Assembly (NCBI GenBank): GCA_030549775.1
Contig: CM060177.1
Span: 50,653,138 to 50,717,137 of the forward strand
DNA: 64,000 nt
DNA from: Tamarix chinensis
Taxonomy: Eukaryota; Streptophyta; Magnoliopsida; Caryophyllales; Tamaricaceae
Direction of reading: 5' to 3'
Part shown: positions 47,526 to 58,540 of the stretch, piece after piece
Layout: each line of letters begins with the position of its first letter
Position numbering within the stretch: position 1 is the stretch's first letter
Notes under the pieces: model-generated
What the model saw: only the letters and a program-made list of their open reading frames with translations
Database searches by the model: none
Told to the model about the DNA's origin: nothing
Position numbers and translations under genes: made by a program

Positions 47526-48149
47526 CCACATGGAAAAATTATAATAACACTCCATTAACAATATCCAACTCCACCAACTATTATATTTTAATATAATACA
47601 TATTAGCACATACAAATATTAGGCCATAATCTAACACAAGGGATATTACAAAAATACCCCTAGGGATAACAATAATATTATTCATGCATAAATGGTCACA
47701 ATATCATAAAATAACATAGATAAGTGATTTACAATTTCATTAATAATCAAATTCTTCCCTTAGACCACATTTCCACACATATCATATAAACGAGCATACT
47801 TTCCTTTATTATTAAAGAATACAAGCAAACATATAATTTATATTAACAACCATATATCAACCATAATAACATATTAAAGTTCCTAATGTGTAAACATACG
47901 TTTATCATGCGTTTAAGTGGGGTTTAACGATTACCTTAATTTCTCGCAAAATTCGAATCTTACCGGTATCCCGGTTAAAGATTCAAGCTTTGATTAGAAA
48001 AACCAATACCTAAAAAAATAATATCAATATTTATTAGAAATAACAAAATCAAGATATAAGACTTTATAAATTTTTCTTAAGAAAATAATTAATTTAAATA
48101 TTATCATACCTTAAAGATTTTAAATAAAAATGGCCAAATAATGCAGGAA

Positions 48150-48173
48150 CTCATGCTGCATATGCAGCATGAG
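48150..48173. repeat. Perfect 24-bp palindrome in solo LTR 2
   Basis: The sequence is its own reverse complement over 24 bp, centred on GCAT|ATGC between 48161 and 48162. Its half-site is CTCATGCTGCAT. A second AGCTGCATG follows at once. It lies just outside the purine-rich tract. Confidence 0.85.
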
Positions 48174-48229
48174 CTGCATGAAAAAATAAAAGGAAATAGG
48201 GCTCAAAGAGGGGGTGATAGGAGAAAAGA

Positions 48230-49390
48230 TGGTTATTTTTGAGTTAGGGTATTTGGGCTAGGAAAGAAGGTAGATGGGGGGTTTGAAGGCAAGGGAATGG
48301 TTCAGGAGTGAAGAAGGGGTGTGGGTGGATGCTGGGGATGGGTTGTTGGTGGCTAAGGGCAGCGGATGTGGTGGCGGCGAGGTGGCGAAGTTGGTTGCCG
48401 AGGTGGGTCGAGGTGGAGAGGTTGAGAAGGAAGGAAAAGAGAAGGGAAAAGGGAAGGGGTGCAGGGGCTGGTTTCGGGAAAGTAAAGTATGGGGGTGGTA
48501 GAGGAGGTTGTAGGGAGGAGATTGGTGGTCTGGGCGGCGGCAGAGGTGGCTGGATAGCGGCGGAAGGAGGGGTTGCAGGTGGGCTGTCGAGAGGGGTGAA
48601 AAATAGGGAGAAAAAGAAGAGGGGAGGAAGAGGGGGTTGTGGGGTGGCTTGGATGGTGTTGGGACGGTTCAGGGTGGTAGTAGAAGGGTGAAGGAGGCGG
48701 TGCAGGGGCTGGGTGCGGTGGTTGTAGCGGCGGAGGGTGGCGGTATGCAGAACACAGGGAAAAAATGGAGGGAAAGAAGAATGGAGGAAGGGAAATCGAG
48801 GGGAGAAAGATGGCTCGAAGGGAATGGGTAGAAAATGGTTGAAGGGGAGAAGAAAAGGAAGAGGAAGGATAGGGGAATAGGGGACGATGGGGAGGAAAGG
48901 GGAGCCATGTGGGATGGGGTGCATGGCTGCCCGATTCCATGTTGGTGAAAAATGCAGGGGAGAGAGAGAGAGAGGGGGGGGAGAGACAAATGGTGGCAGA
49001 AGGTGGCAGCGGGGCGGTGGCCGGCGTCTCAATGGTCGGGTATGGTAGCAGGTATAGTGATGAGGACTGGTCAGGGTCTTGGGGTGATTGAAGAGAAAGA
49101 AAGAAGGGAGGGGGGAGATCGGACCGAACCGATGCAAGGAAAAGAAAGAGGGGTTCGGCCGGCCTAGAGTGGAGGGAAGAAAGGAAAAAAAAGGGGAGAG
49201 GGGGTCTAGGCTATGCATGGCTGAGGCGAAGGAAATGAGCCAACGGCCCAGGGAGGGGAGAGGGGGCAGCCTGGCAGCCCGAGCCAGGAAAAGAAGGAAA
49301 AAAAGAAAAAGAAAGGAAGGAGGAAAAAGAGAAAAGGAGAAGGAAAAGAGAAAAGGAAAAGAAGGGAAGATGGAAAATAGAGAAAAATAA
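48230..49390 (-). promoter_or_regulatory. Purine-rich tract (pyrimidine-rich leader on minus strand) in solo LTR 2
   Basis: About 1.2 kb of GGAGG, GAAGG and GGTGG on the plus strand. The opposite strand is pyrimidine-rich, like the leaders at 51830-53030, 58600-59390 and 62940-64000 in plus-strand LTRs. A 324-codon minus-strand frame here is Pro/Ser/His-rich and is best explained by base bias. Position and strand suggest the transcribed leader part of the LTR. This is an inference. Confidence 0.5.
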
Positions 49391-49704
49391 TTTAATTTAA
49401 TTTAGAAAATAATAAAATATAATATTTTGATAAATTATTTAATTTAATAATTTGATTCAATATAATTCAATATATTGGTTCAAAAAGGATATTTTAGTAC
49501 AATATTAGTTTGGAAAATTATTTAAGTAAAAATAATATGGTAAAATAACAAAATATATATTTTTAATTTATTAAATACTCCCATCAAAATTTTTATACTC
49601 AAAAATCCATAAAATAATTGAACTAAATAATTTTAAAAGCTAATTTATTTTAAATAAAAGCTATTTATTAAATTAATAGTTTTCTAAAATTTTTGGGGAT
49701 TACA

Positions 49705-49709
49705 TGAAG
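49705..49709. repeat. Target site duplication TGAAG, right copy (solo LTR 2)
   Basis: Matches 44673-44677. RNase H text of D1 resumes at 49710. Confidence 0.92.
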
Positions 49710-50020
49710 TATGGTAGTTTTGTCATCTACACTTCTAGCCAACATAAGTGGCATAAGAAGAACTACCCAAATCATGATCTGGAATTGCTCGTGGTTTTCT
49801 TTGACCTAAAAATCAGGAGTATTACCTATATGGAATGTTATGTAAAATTTTCATCGACCACAAGAGTCTCAAATATTTATTCATTTAAAAAGAGTTTCAT
49901 ATGAGGCATAGAAGATCGTTATAGTTGGTAAAGGATTAAGACATCAAGTTAACTAACCATAATGGTAAGGTCAACGTGGTTGAAGATGCTTTAAGTAAGA
50001 GGACTTCTCACTTTGTGAAA
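49710..50020 (+). pseudogene. RNase H of D1, second part
   Basis: FVIYTSSQHKWHKKNYPNHD, then LELLVVFFDLKI, is the direct continuation of the domain (family: [23 protein letters not shown]). NVVEDALSKR-like text near 49976-50000 closes it. Frame changes occur in the middle. Confidence 0.82.
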
Positions 50021-50269
50021 TCATGTATGGTGTCTAATCAATTACTCGAGGAATTCAGTGATATGGGAATAAAGGTGATCTAAGTAGCAGATCTAGAGGT
50101 TCAAATGAGTTCCTTGTCAATTACAATGATAGTTTTAATGACATTAAATTTGGGAAGCTTAAAGAAATTAAGCTTAAGAGCATCTAATAAAAGATACAAG
50201 AGGGTTGGGTTGAAGGATTTTGAATACACGAGGATTGTAGCATATGCTACAACGATTGTTGGTGTGTGC

Positions 50270-51312
50270 CATAGTGTTACACTGATCTAAAGTTGTAACT
50301 TTTGGAAGAAGGAAAATGTACCCCTACTTCATCCACCTAAGAGGGGGCAACATGTACAAAGATCTTAAGGTAATCAACTTGTGGCCTCACTTAAGTAAGA
50401 GGCAGCAGAGTTTGTGGTATGATGCATAACCTGTTAGAGGCAAAGATTGAGGACTGCAGACATGTAAAGTTAGTCTTGTCTCTGTATGTTCTAGGAAGGA
50501 AATAGGACTCCATCTCAATGGATTTTATGAGTGGATTATTGAGAAATCATAGTGAGTGTGACACCATCTTATTCATTATGGATAGATTAATTAAGTCGAT
50601 GGCTTTTGTACTTATTAAAAAGATTTGGAGCATCAATCAATTTGCTAATAGCAATATAAGGTTCATTTTTAGTAGGCATGGTTCACTTACTAACATTATT
50701 TCAGACAAAGACTAAAGTTTTCTCCCCCACTTCAATGGGAAGTTATAGGAGATTTTGGGAATAAAGTTGAAAATGTGTACAACTTTCCCCTAGCTATGGG
50801 TGGATAGATTGATAAAATAATACAGACACCTGAGCACATGCTTCTAGCTAGCACTATGGATTTTCAAGGTTGTTGGGAGGATCATCTACATTTATAGGAA
50901 TTTTTGTATAATAATACCAACTATGCCAACATGGGATGGCACCTTTTGAGGCATTGTATGGACATAAGTGCCGAATAACCTTATGTTAAATTGACATCAG
51001 TAAGACTATTGGGGTATGGTCTGAAATGATTGAGAAGATGACCCAACAAGTTATGCTAATTAGAGACATCATACTGATGGTATTAAGGTAGGAAAAAGGT
51101 TCTAATGAGGGTTTTCTATAGTAAGGGACCTCAGAGGTTTGGTAGGAAAGGCATGTTGAGCATAAGGTATATTAGCCCCAATGAAATTTTTGAAATAATT
51201 AGTGAGCTTACTTATCAATTAGCGCTCCCTCAAGAGCTAGCACCAATCCATAACATCTTCCACGTCTCACAACTATGGAAGTATATTGCCGATCCTTCCC
51301 ACGTGATATAGC
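50270..51312 (+). pseudogene. Integrase of D1
   Basis: A worn zinc module (about 50290-50460) leads to MDFMSGLLRNHSECDTILFI and MDRLIKSMAFVLIKK (family MDF..GLP, VDRLTKSAHF), then LTNIISDKD (SIVSDRD, with the acid kept), and a worn WVDR-like stretch. The C-terminal domain is clear at 51105-51311: GPQRFGRKGMLSIRYISPNE, AYRLALP-type text and HNIFHVSQLWKYIADPSHVI. The first catalytic Asp is kept; the Glu region is not legible. Confidence 0.82.
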
Positions 51313-51672
51313 TAATAAGGAAGAGCACGAGGACTCTCTAACTAATGAGGATTGGCCCTTGTGAATTCTTGGTACCAAGATGTGACAAACCCAGATGAGC
51401 TTAATTTTGCTCATAAATATTCTTTGGAGCTGCTAAGTTGAAGAATAAGCCACATGGGAATCAATGAAGGACATGCTTCAGGAATACCCTGAACTCTTCA
51501 TTTTAGGTGATGTAAATTTTAGGACCACTTTCTTAAAGAGATAGTATTTGGTATCTTAATGTTCTCATCTTTACTGGTAACCACATGAACCAACACTATC
51601 CCTTTCTCTCCTTTCTAAGTCTTAACTTGTGAATTTAGGGACAAAGTCTTCCTCTAATGGCATAGTGATATA

Positions 51673-54145
51673 ATGTCCCAAAAATTTAAAATATAAAAAT
51701 TCAATTTTCCACAAATTAATTTAACATAAATTCTTAGTTTTTTTAATGAACCTAAATTAATTATTAGTAGAAAATTTCACTCTAAAATGTAATATAAATC
51801 CTACAACAAAATTTTTCCTTTTCCTTCTTTTTTCTATCTTTTTATTTTCCCTTTTCTTTCTTTCTTTTCCCTCATTTTATTTTTTTCCCTAGGTTGTGCT
51901 CTCTCGGCCCAAGCTCCTTCTTTTTTTTTTCAATTCTTCCATGAGCAGCCTAGGCCCCCTTTCCTTTCCCCGCCTTCTCCTAACAGGTCAGGCTTGTTCT
52001 CCCCATCTTTTTCTATCCTTTCTTTCTTTCATTCTATTATTTTCTTCCTTCCCCTTTTCTCCCTTTCATCTTACCCATGCTTGTCCCCTTTTTGCATTAC
52101 CATCCCCTTCCATTTTTATGCCTATACCTTTATTTCTATAAATTCTACGTCCTTCCCACCATTCCTCTCTTAGCCATGCATGTAGCCCTATGTGTTGCAC
52201 TCCTATGTCTATTCATTATCTCTCTTTCACCTCTTCCTTACCATGCTACCTACAACCACCCTCTTCTACTCCCTACTGCCGAGCATCCTGTAGTCTTCCC
52301 CACTACCTGAGCCATATTTTTACCTAATAATACACCCCTTAAGCTCTGTCTTTCCTCTTCTCTCCTCCTACCATTCCTCTCGTGTTTCCCTTGCCTTTTG
52401 CATCCTTGCCAGCTCCAGTGCTACGCTTCCACTATCGATGCCTACCACCCCCAATGCCACCTCTCTTCCCTCACTACTCCCTACCTATCCCTATAGAACA
52501 ACCCCTTCCCTCTACTTCTTCCTTTTCATCTCTTCTCCCATACATGTAGCTGTTATAGGTTACATTTTTTCCAATCACCACCACTGGCCATTCTCCTCTT
52601 TCCTTGCTACCACCACACCATAGTTACTATACACAAGTGCCCAACCTATGCTGCCACCATTTTTATTTTCCTTCCTCCCTTTTTCCTTTTTCTCTCGGTG
52701 ACCTTTTTCATTTTCCCTTCTCCCATTTTATTTTTCCCTCTTCTTCATGTGTTACTTTACACCACCATCAACTGCCATCTCAACCACCACCAACTCTAGC
52801 TATTCCTAGTGCCACTACCACCCCCTTAACCCTGAGCTGCCAACCCTCATCCATTTCAATCAAAATCAACCACCACCCATATGTTGCTGTCTTTCTGTTG
52901 TTGTTGTGATAATTGCCTTCCCGCATCCATAGTTTCTCTCCCCCATTTTTTTCACCTCCACTTCCATTATCCTCCTTAAGATCTCGTTCCGCTAGTTCCC
53001 CTTTTTCTTTTAGAAAAAAAATATTAAAAAAAAAAGAAAATATAAAGTATGTATATCACCATTTTCTATTATTTATTTTGGTGATAGCATAAGAGTAGGA
53101 GTAGGTCGTAAGAGCTTATAGACTGGAGGTGCTTTGGTAAGGCTACATTTATAGCTACATTCTTTTTTTCTACTAAAAGATGGCCTTTTTATTTGTTATA
53201 TGATGACATACATAAAATGATAAATGTCTCTACTATTCTATGTAAAGATAAGCTTGAAAATAGCTAAAGGTATATTGCTTTAAAGGTATGATTTTATTAA
53301 TTTTTAGTTGATGTGCATCAATATTATATGTTACTTCATGTGTGAAAAGTGTAGGGAGTCCATTGAGTGCTAGAGGAAGAGATATGACTAAAAGGTGGAA
53401 TTAGTGTTTTAGGAGGCAATGACATAAAACCTTAGGGGTAGGCTATTATTTCATGTATAAAATGGGGGGAGTTGGACTATAACCTTGGAGTATGACATTA
53501 ACCATGACATTTTGGGAATATTTACCAAAGTTAGTTGCCATGCAAGATGGAGGGAAGTTGTTACAATTTAAATGAGGAATTAATGTTGAGGAGGAGGCTC
53601 AAATATGAAGGATTATATCACATGTTCAAAATGGGAGGATTAGGCTACAATATTTTATATGATGGTTAACCATAGAAATTTATGATTTTTTATTGAAATT
53701 GAAGGCTAGATAAGCTATAGAGGAGGGGCTAGGCCAACCAAAAGAAATTATGGTTTTGTGGAGTAACTCTAGAGGGTATTTATTATCATATGTTGGAAAT
53801 AGGGGTAATAGGTAATGAATCATGATCTTGAGATTCCAATGACATATTATGGTTTGTTCGATATATTGGTGACTTAAAATGATACTAGAGGTGAGGATGT
53901 ACCAAAGTTGATAAATTAAGGTTTCTAAGGGGAGCATAGTTCTCTAGAGGTAGTAGTAGGGAATGTGACATGCATGTGGTTGGTGTATATATATATGTCA
54001 TGAACTTGAAATAATAATAAAAAAAACATGAATATTACACTAATAACTTATAGTGAAAGATCACTTGAGTCAAGCCTAGTTGTACCTATTGATCCATAAG
54101 TAGGAATAATGGCTAGGTGTGTCTTGCCCTAGAAGTCAACTAAGT
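51673..54145 (+). repeat. Probable 3' LTR of D1, right end lost (contains repeat P2)
   Basis: TGTCCCAAAAATTTAAAAT resembles the start edges of the other long LTRs (TGTAATCCCCAAAAATTTT on the minus strand of solo LTR 2; 62752). A pyrimidine-rich leader (51830-53030) follows, then P2 (53345-54145), which aligns with P1 in the 5' LTR. The match to P1 stops at about 54145, about 900 bp before the expected LTR end, where repeat Q2 begins. Confidence 0.6.
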
Positions 54146-54164
54146 ACCATGTGAAATTTTCAAA

Positions 54165-57100
54165 TATAGATCAAAAGTTAAGATGAGGTTAGGTTTTATG
54201 TTATATAAACAATTACCATTTAGCTTCCTCAAGGCTCTACCAAACTATGAACCGTAACCTTTTTTTCTCTATTTCCTTTAAACCACCGATTTCCCTTTTC
54301 CCTCTATTTTTATCTCTATATGTTTTATTCTCATCTATTTGTTATTACATATTACGATATTTTCTATTATTTAAATCATTTATATATATCACTTTTGTTT
54401 TTCTTAAACAAAAGGATTAAAATTTAGGAAAAGTTTAAGTTTTAACACCTTCCCCTTGATTTTTGTATTTTTTTTGTAGTTTTTTCACTAAAGTAGTTCA
54501 CATCTCTTTTTTTTATTTACTTTAATTTTTTTTCAATTTTAAAGAATATTTAATAAGATTATTAAGTTATATTTTTGTATCTTTAAGGTTTCCCTTATCT
54601 TTTAGTTTCATGCTAAGAATTTTCTCTATTTTCTTGTAGTTTTGCTAGCTTGGTTTGAGGTAAGCCATTCTTACCTTAAAGTGGAATGAATGAGCATGTG
54701 GGTTGTCTTTTAGCCACTAATTATTTATTTTTAGTGCTACACATATGTTATCAATGAAATATTTATGAAAATAATGAAGGTATAGGGTTGAGCCTACTAC
54801 AATTGTATATTAAGTATATTATCCATATCTATCTTGTTTCTAGAGCAAATTAGGATTGAAACATGTAAGCATGATTAATATAAAATATACGGTGTTTTTC
54901 CATGATATTGAAGCATGTTTTATGATTTTCCAAAGATAGAGGCAATCACGTGATGATATGCACGAATAAGGGTGATTTATTGTGCTTTCGAGTATTATCA
55001 TTTTATGTGAGAAGCATGTTGCTCCGTGATTATAATATGTTGAGAAATATATTTGTTCCATGGTTGGATGGAAAATCAAGTTCTGTTCTCTTAAAACATG
55101 TTATCTTATATCCCTAGGTAAACGAATGAACTAAAGAGTGAAAGTAAGTTAGTTCTTAATAATGATTGTTATGTGTTTTTCGAACTAAGGCATTCGAATA
55201 GATAAACATAGGAATAAACTTCACTAAAGTGCTAATGGTAAGGTAGAAAGGAGAGAGAGAAATAGAAAATTTTTATTATTATTTCTTGTGTTAAAAATAA
55301 ATACAAGATCCCATATATATAAAAGTAAAATGAGAGAAAAGGGGAAATGAAAAATGTCGTGTGGTGGAGGATAAAGAAGTTTCCATATTATATAGAGAGC
55401 CATGCTAGAAAAAGAAAAAAAAATATATGGGCTAAGATTTTGAGGAAGATTCAAGAGTAAGACTGGCTAAGGAGCACTTGGAAGCCTCTTAGGGAGATGC
55501 TAATTCTTTAGGCCTTTGTTCAAAGGCCTCATAGTCTTAGTTGAGGAATACCTTACATTATCACTCCCTTCAATATTAAATCAAACACATAATCTACTTT
55601 GATAGGGTAAATGAACAATATATCTATCCCACAAGCGTTGATCACAACTACATAATAATTGTGTCAACTAAAAAATAGAATAAATCAATTCACAAACAAA
55701 TATACACAAAAATACTACCTCACAAGATGTAAGGACAAACATATGGTAAAAACTTATACCCTAATGCCTCTGAAACGAACAACACATTGTCCCAAATTCC
55801 AATGGAGAAAGTTATGTAACAATGAGTCCCTCATATATGTTACACATGAAAATGAGTGGAAATGAATAACTTCACAATTAAATGTCCTTCAAACACTCTT
55901 ACATAATAATAATAATAAATAATAGATAAATCAAAATAAAAGAGTCATTGAGGTGGCAAATCCTATGCGAATCAAATAAAATTACAAAAATCCACCAATT
56001 TTTTAATAATTAAAATTTGAAAATCAATAAATATAAAATTATATGAAGAATTGGCTTGTTGGGGAGACTCCATTCTCCTTAATCATAGACTTCCATAGCG
56101 TATGTCTAGGTCAAAAAAAAAGCACAAAATCTTATCTACAATGCATTATGAAAGGAATAATATCCTTGGTGATTAAAAACCTTATATTTTTTTCTGGCAC
56201 TATATTATATTAAATGGGTGACAGCCAAAGCTCTCATTTGAATATTTGTTTACTCAAGAGATCCTACAAATTAATTATTTTTTTTCCAAAATTCCAGAGG
56301 TTACCTATAGTAATGAATACACACATCCCAAAGAATTCTTTACCTTCCAAATTAAAATCTAAGTATTTTCAAGTATCTTCTACCCCTTATATATATATAT
56401 ATATATATATTCAAATCATTCTCTCTCTCTACTTGTGAATATAATTCCATTTTCCTTCCTCAACTCATGTACTCTCTTTTACACTATTAGAGGCATTTCC
56501 CTTAAAACTTGAAACACAAACATCCTTATCATCTTATTTATTTTCAATTTACTAAACCTCTCTTCCTTTGATTATTTAGCTTTTTAAGGGAACCATCTAA
56601 ACCATTGTTGTCGCCATCCATTGATATTTGTGTAAATCGTTCCATCATTTCTATAAGAAGTGGAATACAATGCAATAAACTTCATGATGGTAGTCAAAAA
56701 TATAGTGCTTACATCTCCATTACACCAAATACTATATCTCTTGAAAGCTTTGACAAATCACGTTTTTGAAAGATCTTTATCTCAATCACCTTTTTCTTTC
56801 TATTGATTTCTCTAATTCTCAGTCTTTAATACTTTAATTACACCCTAAAATTTACCTGCTTCTTTATTAACACAAAAAAAAGAGTCAATGGCAATCCCTT
56901 TCATCCTCTTATAACCTCTCATATTCTATTAACATGAAGAAATTTTTATCCTAATAATCAAACACTCTTTATATGAATAAAATTTTCCTAATTAAACCAA
57001 CTCTATTGAAAATATTTTATCCCTCTACCTTTAAGTGAGTCTAACCATCACCATTAGACAAGTATAACAGTCACTAGATAGATGTATAAGCTTTTGTGGC

Positions 57101-57370
57101 ATTGATTTGTTTCCTTGTATACATTTACTTTTACACCCATTTCTTAGATAGTTTCTCGAGACTTATGAATTAAGCCTTTCTAAATTCATTTCTATAAATT
57201 GGAAAATGATGATTGGTATTTGAATGGGTGTTTTTCATTTGAAGCTTGATTATTAATATACTTGTTTAAACACTTTTTAATATAATTCAATTGTCTATCC
57301 ACCCTAGGATTTTGTTCCATTTATGTAAGAGGTTACCATAAACACATCAAAGAGTGTTGATCTTCTCTAA
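54165..57370. repeat. Repeat Q2, uninterrupted copy
   Basis: Aligns in order with 15700-16310, 18757-20333 and 36438-37570. It lacks the CACTA derivative, gypsy element III and the second 158-bp unit. It therefore serves as the empty-site reference for all three events. Like Q1 it carries a minus-strand GAAGGGAG followed by TGATAATG at 55577-55551, which looks like a PPT and LTR start. No coding recognised. Confidence 0.75.
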
Positions 57371-58540
57371 AGAGTTATATGCCTAGTGCTTTTTTTACCC
57401 ATGGAGATGTAAAGTGGGATATGCAAATATAAGGTCAACTTAATCATTATATTTGAGAGTATCCTTCTTTTTTACTAGAAATCCAAACCTATATAGATAT
57501 GTTTAACATATTATAGCAGAATTGGTACATTATTAATATTTTTTAAATTGTGAACAACCCTTTGAGTTAAGAAAGACAGGGCTAATTTCTAGTGTTGGTA
57601 AGTAACTACTCCTTCATTCTTGTGTATTTCAAGAGATACTAATTCCATAAAATTTTAATGTTTAGTCACTTTACCTCTATAGTGTTTTTAATGGAAAACT
57701 CACCAAATAGTTGTCCCCTCCAACCTGTTCTCGAGCAGTAAAAGACCCACCATTCTTCCCCTCGAGACATCTACTTTTGGTGCACCAAAAATGTATATTT
57801 TTGAATAATATATTAAAAAAATTGCTACCATAATTATTTCATTTATAATCATGCATTAAAAATGGGATTATATTATTATTTTTAGTTGATATTGAAGTGA
57901 CTATAAAATAAAGACCTAAAAATAAAATAAGAAAATTAAATAATGTTTTTAACATCAATTCTTACTCTTATTTTATTCATCCCATTGTTGCAAACATTTT
58001 AGGTGTTATCCCAGCTTTTGTTCGTAGCTGTTATATATACTGTTATAAACTTTCCAATTTTAAAGTGTTCAACTGGGTTTCTCAACTTTAATATGTTAGA
58101 TCCTATCATAAATCCTTAATTTAAATATGCAAGACTTAAAAATTTGATTCGCAGGCATAATAAATCAAAGGATTCTTTTAAGAATGAACGTCTCATCGTT
58201 ACGAGTAAGTCTATGGTTATTAAATTATGATAATAACCCGAACTAGTGTATATATAAGTTGGGGAAGATGAAAGTTGATGACGTTAATAATAACGTTAAT
58301 AAGAAGAGTGTAGATAGTAATCAAAATAGGAAGGATGGTAATAACAATAGCCTTATGATAAGTAACACTCTTAAAAATAATGTGGATAACAATAATTGTG
58401 AGAATAATAATGTTATAAATAATTATGATAATAAAGAGTACTAGTGCTAACACTAATAATAATAATAATGATCATGATAATAATAGTGAGAATAATGGTG
58501 AAAATAAAACCTTGAATAGGTAGGTCTTTTCCTTAGTATC
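57371..58540. other. AT-rich stretch with AAT/AAC microsatellite
   Basis: No gene seen. From 58285 to 58510 the sequence is rich in AATAATAAC triplets, which produces an Asn-rich 61-codon frame that I do not regard as a gene. Confidence 0.55.

Larger units (their letters stand above)
44678..49704 (-). repeat. Solo LTR 2 (5027 bp), minus orientation
   Basis: Begins TGTAACACCCCCAAAATT and ends TTTTTGGGGATTACA, with an exact TGAAG duplication. It is the same family as solo LTR 1 and has no internal coding region. Read on the minus strand it has a start edge, a pyrimidine-rich leader (49390-48230), an array of degenerate short units (47525-46345), a GGTGGA-type block and the end edge. Five kilobases is very long for one LTR, so hidden nested sequence cannot be excluded. 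Both junctions are clean. Confidence 0.88.
39611..51672 (+). mobile_element. Del/Tekay-like Ty3/gypsy element D1, internal region, split by two solo LTRs
   Basis: Gag, protease, RT, RNase H and integrase text of the chromovirus Del/Tekay type is readable on the plus strand. The two solo LTRs (41842-43982 and 44678-49704) interrupt RT and RNase H. Removing them and one copy of each 5-bp duplication rejoins the domains without loss. Stops and shifts occur throughout. The net internal length is about 4.9 kb. Confidence 0.85.

Noticed and set aside
48244..49218. 324-codon minus-strand open frame
   Set aside because: Pro/Ser/His-rich with overlapping frames on both strands; explained by the purine-rich base bias inside a solo LTR. 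No domain seen.
51896..52909. Ser/Pro/Phe-rich frames in the pyrimidine-rich leader
   Set aside because: Same low-complexity cause as in other LTR leaders; no start context or domain.
58259..58444. Asn-rich 61-codon frame
   Set aside because: Product of AAT/AAC microsatellite sequence.
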